Shown in pieces: positions 20,562 through 34,078 of a DNA stretch of 64,000 nt. Position 1 is the first letter of the stretch. Every line of letters starts with the position of its first letter. The position numbers were made by a program, and so were the translations under genes. Location of the stretch: positions 235,156,494 to 235,220,493 of the forward strand of contig NC_066584.1 in the NCBI RefSeq assembly GCF_024323335.1, written 5' to 3'. This DNA is from Lathyrus oleraceus (Eukaryota; Streptophyta; Magnoliopsida; Fabales; Fabaceae). The notes below the pieces were generated by a model. The model had not been told where the DNA came from. It did no database searches and saw only the letters and a list, made by a program, of their open reading frames with translations.

Positions 20562-23500
20562 ATGGAAGGTTTACAAGCAGAGCTCGCTGAGATGAGGATT
20601 CGCATGAATCAGTTCATGGAAGTGGTCCAAGGAGTGGCTCAGGGACAGCAGGAGATTAGATTTTTGTTACAGGGGAATCCCCCTACTACTCAACCGGAGG
20701 TTGTGGCTGATCCTCCCGCTGGAGAGGCTAATGGACCCAATGGACCAGGGCTTATCCCAATCCCATATGGCAACCTTGGTCAACAACCCATCCATGATGA
20801 TCATGAGGATCAATTCCCCCTTCTTCAGGAGGACTTTGGCATGGGCCATGGTATGGACCCTATGTTTCGGAGACTGGAAGAGAGGTTGAAAGTTGTGGAA
20901 GGGCAGAATGCTCTTGGTGTGGATGTTGCTGACTTGGGGCTGGTCCCAGGCGTGAGAGTTCCGCCAAAATTCAAAGTCCCCGTGTTTTGATAAGTACAAT
21001 GACAACTCTTGCCCGAAGACTCATGTACAAGCTTACTTCCGCAAGATGATCGCGTATTCTGATAATGAGAAGCTGCTCATGTACTTCTTCTAGGACAGCC
21101 TAGCTGGGGCATCCTTGGAGTGGTATATGAGGCTAGACAGAGCCCATATTCGCTGCTGGAGAGACTTGGCTGAGGCCTTTGTGAAGCAATATCAGTACAA
21201 TGCGGATATGGCACCTGACAGGACTCAGCTCTAGAATCTGTCTCTCAAGAGCAACGAGTGCTTCAAAGAGTATGCTCAATGCTGGAGAGAGTTGGCTTCC
21301 CGTGTTCAGCCTCCGATGTTGGAAAAAGAGATGGCCAATATGTTTATGAACACACTGCCTGGATCTTATTTGGAGCGTCTGGTGGGTTGCAACGCCTCGA
21401 AATTTGCTGATGTGGTCTCTACCGGTGAGAGGGTGGAGAACTACTTGAAGACATGTAAGATCCAAAATGGGGTTGGATCATCTTCGAGGTCAAAGAAGCC
21501 GTTCTTAGGAGGACAGAAGAGGAGAGAAGGGGATGCAAATGCCATATCTTCTTATCAGAACAGGGGTAACCGGAGGAATAACTTTCAGAATTACCATCAA
21601 TAACCTTATGTTGCAATAGTGACCATTCCGGCTGCAGCACTAGTCTAACAACAACAACCTCAACATCAACAAAATCAATACCAACAACAACAAGGTAACA
21701 GACCTGCTTATCAACAGAGACAGAGGATGATTGATAGGCGTTTCGACACTCTTCCGATGTCGTATGCCCAGTTGCTTCCCAACCTTCAACATTTGTAACT
21801 TGTGCAGTTACGCACTTTAGCTCCTCCCGTTGGCAGGCTTCCAGTGGGTTATGACGCAAATGCTAGGTGTGAGTTCCACTCTGGGGCACCTGGCCACACT
21901 ATTGAGAACTACAAAGCTTTTAAGCCCGTAGTTCAGGACCTTATTGACTCAAAGGCCATTAACTTTGCACCGGCTCCTAATGTTGTCAACAATCCTATGC
22001 CGCAGCATGGTGGAGCAAATGTTAACATGGTGGAAGGAGAAGTCAAATTAGTCAAGGAGGTGTTGAAGCTGAAGACTCCACTGTTAGAAATCAAAGAATA
22101 CTTGCTAAAGGCAGATGTTTTCCCCGGTTGTGGGAGCAGTTGTTTGGGTTGTATTGCATAGAGTGGGGGTTGTGTGAAGCTGCAACAGGGTATCCAGGCC
22201 TTGCTCGACGATGGTATCCTCCAAGCTGAAGACCTATCTGCCCAAAGGTCTGTTGAAGGGGTTGCTGAAGAGGTGTTTGAAGATGCTGTTGAAGAATTTA
22301 CAAATGTTGTTCCTGTTGATCTTGTAATTCCTGATGATGTAATTAATTTTCCCAATGTTGTTGTTGATATTCCAAACATTGTGTTGGATGCTGATGTATT
22401 TGTCGAACTTGATTCCGATGTTTCGGATGTTTGTACTTCAATAAATAAGATTTCTGAGTATGACTGTGACGTCGCCACTATCACAATTTTCTACCCAACC
22501 GCTCAGATCATTGCGCCAGTAGCGCAACCGGTACCACCAGTGCGACCGTATCAATCCGCTATGATCATCACGACCCCTGGTCCTTTACCTTTCACCAGCG
22601 AAAGGGCCATTCCTTGGCATTACGGGGGGAGTGTATACACGCATGATCATGGAGTGGAGCAGCCACTGAAAGTATAAGAGGTGCAGGATCAGAAGTCTGA
22701 ACCTGGAATTGAGATAAAAGATCCCGCAGTGGACAATGTTGGTGGAATCGGGCGATTCACCAGAAGTGGTAGACTATTCTCACCACCGGTTACCCAACCT
22801 GATAGTGTTGACGTCGCGGCGAAGGCCAAAGGCAGGCAAGTTGTGAATGAGGGTACCTCTGCACCACAGGTTGGCTCTCAGCCTGCTTTTGCGAAGGATA
22901 TGGACGAACTTTTGAAAATTATAAAGAAAAGCGATTACAAGGTAGTCGATCAGTTGATTCAGACGCCATCCAAGATATATATTCTCTCACTCCTGCTGTG
23001 TTCGGAGGCACACAGGGAGGCACTCCTAAAGGTCCTTAATGCTGCATATGTGCCTCAGGAGATCTCAGTGAACCAACTAGAAGGGATCGTGGCAAATGTT
23101 CAAACAAGCAACAGGTTGGGTTTTACTGATTCTGACTTGACGCCAGTTGGACGTGATCATAACAAGGCTTTGCACATCTCGATGGAGTGTAAAGACATTG
23201 TGATATCCCATGTTCCGGTGGATACAGGTTCCTCTCTCAATGTGCTACCCAAGAGAGCCCTGTCAAGGTTAGGTGTAGAAGGTTTGATCTTGAAGCCTTC
23301 CGATCTTGTGGTGAGAGCCTTCGATGGTTCTAAGAGGTCGGTGTTCAGAGAGGTAGAATTGCCAATTCATATTGGATCACAAACCTTTAACATCGTATTC
23401 TATGTGATGGATATCAGTCCTTCGTATAGCTGCTTGCTGGGTCGTCTTGGGATCCATAATGTTGGGGCAGTCTCCTCTACCTTGCATCAGAAGATCAAGT

Positions 23501-24012
23501 TCACGGTCAACGGAAGAATTATCACTGTCTGTAGTGAGGAGGATATTCTGGTCAGTCACCTGTCTGCATTCAAGTATGTAGAGGTAAAAGGTGAGATTCA
23601 TGAGACCCTGTGTCAGGCCTTTGAGGCAGTTCAAGTCAAGAATGCAGCTCCAATGGAAGAGGTTGAAGCAGGTGCCTCTTTGTCGTCTTTCAAGCAGGAA
23701 CATGCCTTGGTAAATTCAGGTGTTGCTCCCGGTTGGGGACGTCTGTTGGATTTACCTATGAAGGAAGACAAGTTTGGGATTGGGTATCAGCCGACATTGA
23801 TTTCTACAACTTCAACGCCTCAGACTCGTCAGGGGCCGATTACTTTCTCCAGTGCTAGCATCGTTCAGTACGGCCAGATCTCTACAATCAACAAAGAAGA
23901 TGAGGATAGTGATTACGACATTGACAACTGGGTGCGTCCAAGGGTCCCGGGTGAAGTTCTCCGCAACTGGTCTTCTGAAGAGATTATCCAAGTCACTCTT
24001 CTTAAAGAGTAA
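20562..24012 (+). pseudogene. Ogre gag-protease, one frameshift and seven nonsense codons
   Basis: Gag forms the particle and protease cleaves the polyprotein. The ATG at 20562 opens a coiled-coil-like N-terminus, then a Pro-rich linker. An extra T in the run 20985-20988 shifts frame before the capsid-like region (WRDLAEAFVKQYQYN). The later frame carries stops at 21091, 21232, 21601, 21646, 21796, 22159 and 22675. A Q/N-rich stretch lies at 21640-21720. The zinc knuckle (CEFHSGAPGH, about 21868) has Tyr where the final Cys is expected. The protease DTG is at 23221-23229 (VDTGSSLNVLP), followed by SPSYSCLLGR. It ends at TAA 24010-24012, inside the donor of the putative intron. Most stops are TAG or TAA at sites that look like former Gln codons. 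Confidence 0.9.
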
Positions 24013-24303
24013 TTTTCTTTGTTTATTCATGCATATCCAAGTCTTATGTTCTGCTCAGGGCGTGATGACTCATTGTAGGGCTCATCTATGTGGATACCTG
24101 CATTTTTTATCATAAATAAAGGACGTCTTTTTGCATTCAAATATTTTGTTCACTGTCTTTCTATTTTTGTAGTTTTCAAAAATAAAAAAAATTAAAATAA
24201 AAATAAAAATAAAAATATATATATATATATACACATTTGGCAAAGTTTTGTTTAGTTTCCACTTGTTGTTCACACTCATAAGCACATACCATCACTCATG
24301 CAG
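24009..24303 (+). other. Putative spliceable intron between protease and RT
   Basis: The donor GTAATT is at 24009 and the acceptor is a pyrimidine-rich stretch ending CATGCAG at 24303, giving 295 bp. It is AT-rich with an (A,T)-run and (TA)n at about 24180-24230. Upstream codons are in frame 1 and downstream in frame 2. The exon ends with two bases of a codon (GA) and the next exon supplies one (A), so removal joins protease to RT in frame and removes the TAA at 24010. An intron at this place is a published Ogre trait. The exact sites here are inference. Confidence 0.7.
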
Positions 24304-25911
24304 ATGCACATCACCGGATCCTATTAATAACAGTTCTGCTATGGCTCGCTTCGACTTTGAAAATCCAATCTTTCAAGTTGAAGAAGAGGGTGATGAAGAC
24401 TGTGAACTCCCTGAAGAACTTGTCAGGTTATTAAAACAGGAGGAAAGGGTCATTCAACCGCATCAAGAGTCTGTTTAAGTGATTAATCTCGGCACTGAGG
24501 GCGCCAAGAGAGAAATCAAGATAGGGGCTGCTTTGGAAGATAATGTGAAGAAGGAGCTGATTGAATTGTTGCAAGAGTATGTTGACATCTTCGCTTGGTC
24601 TTATCAGGACATGCCAGGGCTTGACACAGACATTGTGGTACACCGTTTGCCTCTCAAAGAGGATTGTCCTCCGGTCAAGCAGAAGCTCAGAATAACAAGA
24701 CCAGAGATGGCTGTCAAGATAAAGGAAGAAGTGCAAAAACAGTTGGATGCAGGGTTTCTAGCGCTTACAAATTATCCGCCATGGGTTGCAAATATCGTTC
24801 CAGTACCTAAAAAGGATGGAAAGGTACGGATGTGTGTTGACTACCGGGATCTGAACAGAGCTAGTCCTAAAGATGATTTCCCATTACCTCACATCGACGT
24901 TTTGGTGGATAACACGACTCAGTTCTCGGTATTCTCCTTCATGGATGGCTTTTCTGGCTATAATCAAATTAAGATGGCACCAGAAGACATGGAGAAGACA
25001 ACTTTCATAAACCCATGGGGCACCTTCTGCTACAAGGTGATGCCGTTTGGTCTAAAAAATGTTGGGGCAACATATCAACGAGCTATGGTAACTCTTTTCC
25101 ATGATATGATTCATCATGAAATCGAGGTTTATGTTGATGATATGATTGCCAAATCTCAGACGGAAGAGGAACATCTGGTGAATTTGCAGAAACTGTTTGA
25201 GCGTTTGAGGAAATTCAAGCTGAGGCTTAATCCGAACAAGTGTACTTTCGGGGTGAGATCTGGAAAACTGTTGGGTTTTATTGTTAGTGAAAAAGGGATT
25301 GAGGTGGATCCGGCCAAAGTGAAAGCGATACAAGAAATGCCTGAGCCAAGAACAGAAAAATAAGTCTGTGGTTTCTTAGGAAGGTTGAACTACATTGCAA
25401 GGTTCATCTCTCACCTAACAGCCACGTGTGAGCCAATATTCAAATTGTTGAGAAAAGATCAGGCTATCAGGTGGAATGATGATTTCCAAAGGGCTTTCGA
25501 GAAGATAAAAGAGTATTTGCAGAATCCTCCAATCCTTATGCCTCCAGTCCCAGGGAGACCGCTGATTATGTATTTGACAATACTTGATAATTCCATGGGT
25601 TGTGTTCTCGGTCAATACGACGAGACAGGTAGGAAAGAGCATGCCATTTACTAACTGAGTAAAAAATTCACAGATTGCGAGTCGAGATACTTAATGCTTG
25701 AAAAGACATGTTGTGCACTTACATGGGCTGCTAAGCGATTGAGACAATACATACTGACTCACACAACCTTATTGATCTCCAAAATGGATCCAGTCAAGTA
25801 TACATTTGAGAAGCCAGCTCTCACCGGAAGGGTTGCTCGTTGGAAAATGGTACTGACAGAGTACGACATCCAGTATACATCCTAGAAAGCCATCAAAGGG
25901 AGTATTCTGTC
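24304..25911 (+). pseudogene. Ogre reverse transcriptase-RNase H fragment
   Basis: It continues the polyprotein after the intron. RT motifs are in order: VKQKLR, VPKKDGKVRMCVDYRDLN (about 24805), FMDGFSGYNQI, MPFGLKNVGATYQR and the catalytic YVDD at 25130-25141. The connection and RNase H-like region include LSKKF and CCALTWAAKRLRQY. RT copies element RNA into DNA within the particle. Stops lie at TAA 24476-24478, TAA 25361-25363, TAA 25652-25654 and TAG 25883-25885. The fragment ends at 25909-25913 (GTCAA shared by both partners), where it is fused to the middle of an LTR, so its integrase and 3'UTR are missing. Confidence 0.93.
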
Positions 25912-28900
25912 AACTATGGGGCCAGAAAAGTCAACTCTTGACATTTTGAGAGTGGAATCTCAAAACCCATGCCTAGGGGATCCTACATGTGAAATTTGAT
26001 CAAGGTTGGATCATGGATTCATCATTTAATCAGGAATTGGAAAAGTTACTTAATTTGGAAATGGTTGACTTTCCATTTAGGGCAAGTTTTCGAGATCATT
26101 ACACTCACTTTAAGCCCATTTTGCATCAAGATAAAAGCTCCATTTTAAAATTTCTCCAACATGAAAGTTGTTCCTCTTGCTCCAAGCTTTCTAGAGATAT
26201 AAAGTTTGCTCCATTTGGATTAGAATTGAGAAAGTTATGCTTAGTCAAAGTGAGACATTTTTTTAGGACACTTAGAAAATTTTCTAAATCCAAAATCTTC
26301 AAAATTTGTCAAGACTTCTTGGCCAGTTTTCTTGCACTTCAACGTATTATTTGAAAATACTTTCTTCACAACAATTGTACCTTGCCATGTCCTCTTTCAC
26401 ATCCTTTTGGAATCATCTCATTTGGATCCATGGTTTGAGAGATACATTCATTTAAAGAGGGCATCATGACTTGATTTTCTAGGCAGATTTTGGGCCTGGC
26501 TGGCCCAATCAGATTTTCTAAGCATGCTGCACAAACCAGTCACGTTTTTTACCTCTTTTGGCCATGCATTGGACATCCCTTCACTTAAGTTTTGCCCAAA
26601 ATAACAACATTTTACACCTCACTTCACACTTTTATTGTTATGGATAAATCACTTATTAAAAAGCCCATGAGAACACTTAATCCACCCTATTTAAGAAGCT
26701 AAAACCCTAACCCTAAAGGAGCATGGGAATTTCGTGGCAAGGAGGCAAAGCTTCATCACATATCAGATTCCATTCCACTTCTATTTTCCATTAGGTAATC
26801 ATCTCTTCCATGGCCATGTTTTGATATATCTATGCTCGCTTACCATCTTCATCACCATTAATCCTTCTGTTTTCATTTTTCTTTTTCTTTATTAAATTTT
26901 ATATAATTTTTATTTTCGTATTTTTTTAATATTAATATTTTATTTAATTTATTTATTCTAACTGGTCCATTTTAACATACTTTTTTTATTGATTTTATTT
27001 TTATGACTTAAAATTATTTTTAGCATTTGATTTTTGGGATGAAGGTTGACCACTGTCTCATGGTCAAACTGACATTTTCTTGGAATTTTATTTCACATTT
27101 TTAATTTATTTTGGATTTACTTTTTACCTAGTTTGGTTGGTGGACTTTTAATTTGACTTCTATTTTATTTTAATTAATTCACGTACCAATTTTAATTCTT
27201 TTTAGAATATTTTTAAGGGATGATGATGCTCTGACCCCACCTTATTTAGTTTAATTTTTCATAATTTTCTTGATTAATTTACTATTTATTCTTGATATAT
27301 TTCTAACCTAGTCTCATTAATTGACTTTTGGTTTAACCTTTGTTTTATTTTAATTAATTTATGTACCAATTTTCATTATTTTTAAAATATTTTTACGGAA
27401 TGATGATGTCCTGGCCCCACCTTATTTAGTTTAATTTTTCATAATTTTATTTTTTAATTTACTATTTATTCTTGATTTATTTCTAACCTAGTCTTATTAA
27501 TTGACTTTTAATTTGACTTCTGTTTTATTTTAATTAATTCACGTACCAATTTTCATTATTTTTAAAATATTTTTGGGGTATGATGATGTCCTGGCCCCTC
27601 CTTATTTAGTTTAATTTTTCATAATTTTCTTGATTAATTTGCTATTTATTTGTTATTTTTTAAGTTGACTTGAATTTTCAGTTGACTTCTTTATGATCGA
27701 TGTTTGACTTAGGGATTGCTTATGGCAATTGAAGAGGTCTTTTGATCCTCCCTCGTTCATCTCGTATGCCTTGTATTAGAGGCCTTTTACCTTGATTTTA
27801 TTTGGTTCTTACCTTATTTCCTGATTAAATTATTCAGTGGACCCTTCGTGTGCATATTTTCATCTGTTTGATTCATATGTTATCTTTTATACTTGTTTCT
27901 CTCATTCATGCGTTCTATTGCTTGAATATTTAACATGTTCATACTCCCATGCATTGTTTAAATGCTCCATTATTTGATTCTTTGGTTTGATTAAATATTG
28001 TTTATTTATCCGATCTGATTGATAATTGTTGCCTACTTGTACGATGTATGAGGCATATATTCTTATTGTTTGTTTGCCATGAACAATCCCCATTCATAAC
28101 AAATGCACCCCTTTCCCATAAAGTGTATAATATTTATTTCTTTATTTCTTTATTCACCTATTAATACAAGAATTAAAACGAACATCCGATAACCATTTCA
28201 AAATAAGATCAAAATCTTGATCCAACGTCGAGTAATCATTTTCAAAACTTAACAGAACCAGCACGCATTCATCCATCCTCTTGTAAATCGATTGCCTCAG
28301 GCATCGCCATCTACCTGTAAGTTGATTGCCTCCGGCATCGCCATCTACCCTTATCCGTAACTCCTCTCCGCGCTCCATCCGTCGACTCTTGTTCCGTTTA
28401 GGTAGCACCCATTAAGTTGAACCCTTTGTATGATAACATAGGTAGAATTCCCCTATTCTTTGCATGCTAACGTTAGGTAGATGTTCCCCTTTGTAAATCC
28501 TAAAACATAGGTCCATACTGCATGACAACTCTAGAGAAGAGCTTCCCCACTTTTAGACCTTCCGTGCATCTCCGATCTTATGGCATGTCAGTCCGTTCTA
28601 TTGCAAAGAGGTAACTGCCTAAGACTCGATTCAGCGAGCTGCGACACCTACGGCTAGGACGTTGAACATACTGCCCACCCTGCTTTGACACAGCTGGTGT
28701 CCTCTTTTGTAAGTCCATGTTCAGATGGAAATCCTTAACCCCTAGTTAGCCGAACTATGGCAACTCTGATTCTCATGTTCAGACGAGATACGTAGGCACG
28801 AGATGCGATGTCTTGCCGAGTTTTTTGACTGACGACTAACAACTAATCCTTGTTTGCTTTCGCCCTTGCTGTGATTCTTTTCTCTCGCCCTCGTTGCGAT

Positions 28901-29465
28901 CGAGACCTTTCCCTTTCCCCTGTCCTAGTTGCAATCGAGACCCTTGTTCCCGTAGTTAGCTGAACTATGTTTTGCTCTGATTCTCATTCCAGATGAGATA
29001 CGTAGGCATAAGACGCGACGTCTTACCGAGCACACTTCTCTTTAACCCATAGGTAGCCGAGCTACGAAGACTCTGATTCTCATACTCAGATGAGATACGT
29101 AGGCAGTGGATGCGACATCCTTGCGAGTCATTTTCTTTTAACCTTCCGTTTAGTAAATAGTACTTTAGATATACCTACACCCTTTAAACTAGAATAACAC
29201 TTATGAAAAGGGCTCCCTAGGAGTACCTAGGATGTTTTTGGTGCTTAAAACCTTCCCATTGCATAACCAACCCCCTTACCCAGATCTCTGACATTTTTAC
29301 TAGTTTTTTATTCGATAAAAATTTTAGGTTTTTGTTCGCTTTCTAACCATTCCTTTGGATAAATAGAAGTGCGGTGGCGACTCGACTTGTATGGTTTACC
29401 TTGGATTTAGTCAATATCTCTAATGGTAACTAATACCCCGCTATAGTAACGAATACCCCGCTACA
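25912..29465 (+). mobile_element. Ogre LTR fragment, 5' end missing, 3' terminus duplicated
   Basis: It is colinear with the LTR at 13497 from about 14125 onward. It has three AT-rich units of about 180 bp and TGGCGACTC at 29375-29383. The terminus appears twice: GTAACTAATACCCCGCTATA (29426-29445), then GTAACGAATACCCCGCTACA (29446-29465). It is followed directly by unrelated LTR sequence. Confidence 0.88.
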
Positions 29466-30985
29466 CATGCACCTGTATAGGCCCATGCATGGAGGCCCTC
29501 ATCCCACATGCACACGAGTTTGGCAAGGCTTGCATCATCTCATGCTATAAATACATGTGCTTGGCTTCATTCATTTCCAACCTTAAGGCCCCTAAATTGC
29601 TGCATAACTGAATCCCTAACCTTCACTCAAAGGAATTTTGCATTTCACTTTCAATTTTTCAGTTTAATTTTCAACTTCATTGGTTGATTATTGAGCTTCA
29701 ATTCCTTAGCCTAGCTCCTTTGCCATCTCAAGATCACACTGCATCAAAGAATTGGAAGAGATCGTGTCTTGTAAAGCTGCACTTCAAAGGTTGTTGTTCA
29801 AACTTTTTTGATTCGAAACTCCTTGGATCTTGCTCATTTCTTGTGTTTGTTGGTTCCTATGAAGTCCTCATGTGAGAGGCAATTGATCTGTGCATTTAAT
29901 TTCATGAATTGATCAAGTTCAGTTTGAACACCATGAATTTCTATCTCAGATTTCTCCTTATATGAGAGTCTAGAGTAGAAACCAATGGCACATGGGTGAT
30001 GTACATCACCCCAGCTTTCCAACGATATGAGGATCGTGCATTTTGGTTAAGTTTTCAAAACCTGCAAATTCCACCGGAACTGTGAAGCTCATCGGAGAAG
30101 ACGATGGTTTCCACCACCGTCCCCACGTGGCTGAGTTCATATCCCTTGGATGCTTTGACTCCAATCTAATATGGGCGCTCCAATGTTATGACTTTTTTAA
30201 ATGAAGTGTGTGTCTCATTTGACCAAGGCCAATCGTGCGCACGTGTTTCCCTGCCCTCAGATCCTCCACGTCATTTAATGAATCAGGATCAGACGCGCCA
30301 AATTTTTTCTAATTTCTGATTTTTCAATTCTATTTTCTTTTATTTCATTTTATTTCAAAAAATCATATCTTCTTCATTTTTAATTCAAAAAATATGGGAC
30401 CAATTGTATTATTTCCCTCTTTAATTCTAGTTTCTGAAAATGATTTTTAATATTTTTTATTTTGCAATTTAATATTTTTTGTGAATTTTCTCTTTTCTGG
30501 TTATTTTTAATTCATTTAAAATAGTTTCAAATATTCAAAAATGCCAAAAATATTTTCTTAACATCTTTGAATGATAATGAATCTATGAAAAATATTCTCA
30601 TCAATTTCTTTATTGATTTGAGATTTATTTGAGATTTTAGTTAAATTATGTTATATTTTCTTCATTTTTAATTGTTTAAAATTAGTTTCTGGTTTCTAAA
30701 AATGATGAAATTTTTTGTCAAACTTTGTTTGACCTTGTTGAACTTAGGATGATCCATTTGGACTTTTCCAAGTTGATTTGAAATGGATTTGAAGTTTGAC
30801 CTTTAATTGTTTATTTTAATTCAAGTATTATTTTAATTCTCAAAAATACCAAAAAAAAATTATTTGTTTCTTGACTTCTAAGTTTCATCCTGCTTCTGTT
30901 TACCATTGATTAAATTTGATTCCATTCATGTTTGATCAATGTGTGTTGGTTGTTTCATTTGAATTCCATTTATGTACATTTCCAT

Positions 30986-31013
30986 TTCTTCTTCTTCTTC
31001 TTCTTCTTCTTCT
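30986..31013 (+). repeat. TTC microsatellite
   Basis: About nine TTC units in the AT-rich interior of the LTR. Likely slippage. Confidence 0.9.
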
Positions 31014-32743
31014 TTTTCTTTTTGATCAATGAGTTAATGATTGGTGGTTAGCCTGGACACATGAGAGGCTTAACCTTCTTTGATTCAAATATAATTCATC
31101 TTGATCAAAGATCAAGTGAATGGCTTTGCATTAGAGATAGGTTGCTTCTTGGTCAAGCAAAAAACCTAAATCCATACAAGATCATTCTTCTTTTCTTTTG
31201 GCATGGCAAGTTGTAGGAGCTTGGCTTACTAGTCATGGTCTCTAACTTGTGTTTGTTGCCTATAGTTTTATTGACCGGCCGCAGATAGGTGTGACTACTA
31301 TATTAGTCCACTTACGATTGCTTAACATAGCGTTAAATTGCCTTATGGCACACTAACACTAACTACTAATTACTAACTTTTAATTCAAGCATTTAATTCT
31401 TGCAATTTATTTTAATGCAATTTAATTTCTTGCACATTAATTCATTTGCCTTTGCCCTTTGCTCACTTGATCTCATGTTTATGTTAATGCAATTTGCCTT
31501 TTGCTCACTTGAGCACATTATTGTGTATATACTATTGTGCTTGTTTTGTTTTGATTGTGTGAACTCAATGAAAATGGACAAAGGACTTAGATTTTAGGAC
31601 CTTACCTATGCTAAATGGAGTCAAAGAGAAACTAGGCCTCATGCCTTTAAAATGTTATAAAAGAAGAAAATTGTCAAAGAGCAACTAGGCCCCGTGCCTT
31701 TAGAATGCTTAAATCTTGAAGAAGACATTGAAAGGACCTAATTCTAAACTCACTCTTGTCCATTCTTTCTATTGCATTGTAGAACTTTTTGGTTTGTGTG
31801 TTCTTGTGTGCTAGGGATCCTAAACTTGAGCCAAGTAGAAGAACCATTGTCATGAGCATCCAAAGTGAGAGATACAAAAGCCAATTGGAAGATTCCTAGG
31901 AGCTTGATTGATTGTTTGCTTGATTGCTTGAGTTATTTGCTATTTGCTTGCTAAATCCAAAGGAAGGAGCAACTTGGATCATCTTTATGATCTCAAGAAG
32001 GGAACTCCATGTGGTTTTATTTCTCCTCCCTCATCTTTGCATGTTTATGACCTATCCCTTCTCTTCTTCTCTCCGCTCTAACCCAAGCCAAACTTTTGTG
32101 CAAACATTTGACATTGCTTTTCAAAAATTAGAAACCTAAGCACTATGCTTTTGATTTTTCAAACTCTTTTCATAACACTTATTTTGAATTGAATCCTAAG
32201 TCAACTTTGACCTTACTTTGTAAATACTTTTCATTGGTAAATACAACTCACTCAATTGTTTTTATGGTTTCAATGGCCACTTCTTTGCCAAAGCTTTTCA
32301 TAAACATTAGCTATTAGGTTTGAGTTATCCTAGAGGTTGATATAATACTCACCTATATCCTTAGTGATGGACTATAATTCTTCCATGCTTATTATAGGGT
32401 TAACCCCTCACTAGCATGTTGAAGCTCTCCTCACATGGTGGATTTGTGGTTTTAGGTTGAGTTTTCTCCCTTTGATAACAAAAGACCTTAAGGATTTTGA
32501 CCAATCAAGTCACCAACTTCTTTTGAGATTTTTACCCCGAACTACGAGGTTTTGATCCTACCTTTTTAAGATGGTACGTGGGCAATGGGTTTATCCATTC
32601 AAACACAAAATTGTAAATAACTTGTATATTCTTCTCTCATCTCCCCAATCATGTTTGCACAAATAATTTTCATAAATACCAACCTACCTTACAACATTTG
32701 TAAAAAGGGCTCCCTTAGAGTACTAAGGATGTTTTGGTGTTGG

Positions 32744-34078
32744 TGTAAGCCCTAGAGGCCAATACTTTTGGTACTTGTATCGAATTATTTATTAATAATA
32801 AAAAAAAATCTTTATTATGTTTATTTAATAATGTCCCTAGAATAGCTAGTCCGTTTAATGTATCAAGTATGACTTAATCATGAGATCACATTAAACATAA
32901 GGATACTATTCTTAAAGTATCTGTAGTCAAGCTTTATTGTGAAGTGGGATAACATTAAAGCATGAAGACTATTATGTTTATAAACTGATGATCACATCTC
33001 ATGGATCATGGATAAAGAGTTATCAAGTCTTAAACATATGTATGAATATTAAGAGTAATATTTATACTGGATTGACCCTCTATGAGAATACTATATAGAA
33101 TGTTATGCAAAGTATCATAAGTTATTCTCATGGTGATAATGGTGTATACCACCCTTCGACCTGAAACCACTATGGACCCTAGATGTAGAGTCGAGTGCCT
33201 TATTGTTGATCAAACGTTGTCCGTAATTAGATGACCATAAAGACAATTGATGGGTACTCCACGAAGCATGCTAAGGGACATGAGTGACCTAGATGGAATT
33301 TGCCCATCCTGCGTAACAGGATAAATGTCTATGGGCCCAATATTGAACTAGACAAGGATGACACAGTCTATGCCTTGTGTTCAATATAGACATAAGGGCA
33401 AAAGGGTAATTATACACATAATTATTATCACAGAACGATTTGTCAGATCATATTACATTTTCGTGTCTTGGGTAGCAGTGGTGTGTTGCTAGATACCGCT
33501 CACTGTTTATTATGTTAAATACGTGATTTAATATAATTTCCAATGCCGCGAAAACCTATAGGGTCACACACAAAGGATGGATTGATGAGAGATAGAGTAA
33601 TTAAGGAATACCGTAATGTACGGTGCCCTTAAGTGAATTATAGAACATCGTAAGGTATGGTGTACTTAAGTAGAATACGAAATATGGTAAGATACCACGC
33701 GCTTAAGTGATTTTGGCATATTATAAGATATGGGCCATATACACTTGAGTGGGCTTCTTAGCTTGCAACCCACACAAGTGGTTCTATAAATAGAACCCTT
33801 GTGTAGAAGCATTGTAGCAATTGCAATTTTGTTTCTCTCTCTCTCTCACTCAAAGCCTTCATTCGTAGTAGCTAGCACTGAGATTGAAGGAATCTGTTCG
33901 TGTGGACTGAGTAGAGGCGTTGTCATTGTTCAACATTCGTGATCGCTCCGTAGATCTGCATCATAGGTTATAATCGCCACAAGAGGTAACGATTCTATCA
34001 CTGATCATGCCCATTCGTAAGGATCATTAAAGAAGAAATTTTAAATTCTGCTGCGTTTTAGATCGCCCTTCTCCTTCA
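32744..34078 (+). mobile_element. Solo LTR, probably Ty1/copia
   Basis: It begins TGTAAGCCCTAGAGG and ends CTTCTCCTTCA (1335 bp). TATAAATAG at 33785-33793 and a CT-rich tract after it look like a promoter and transcript start. The flanks are GTTGG (left) and TTTGG (right), an imperfect 5-bp target duplication. No internal coding sequence is present, so it is a solo LTR left by LTR-LTR recombination. The copia assignment rests on general resemblance of its ends and is tentative. Confidence 0.65.
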
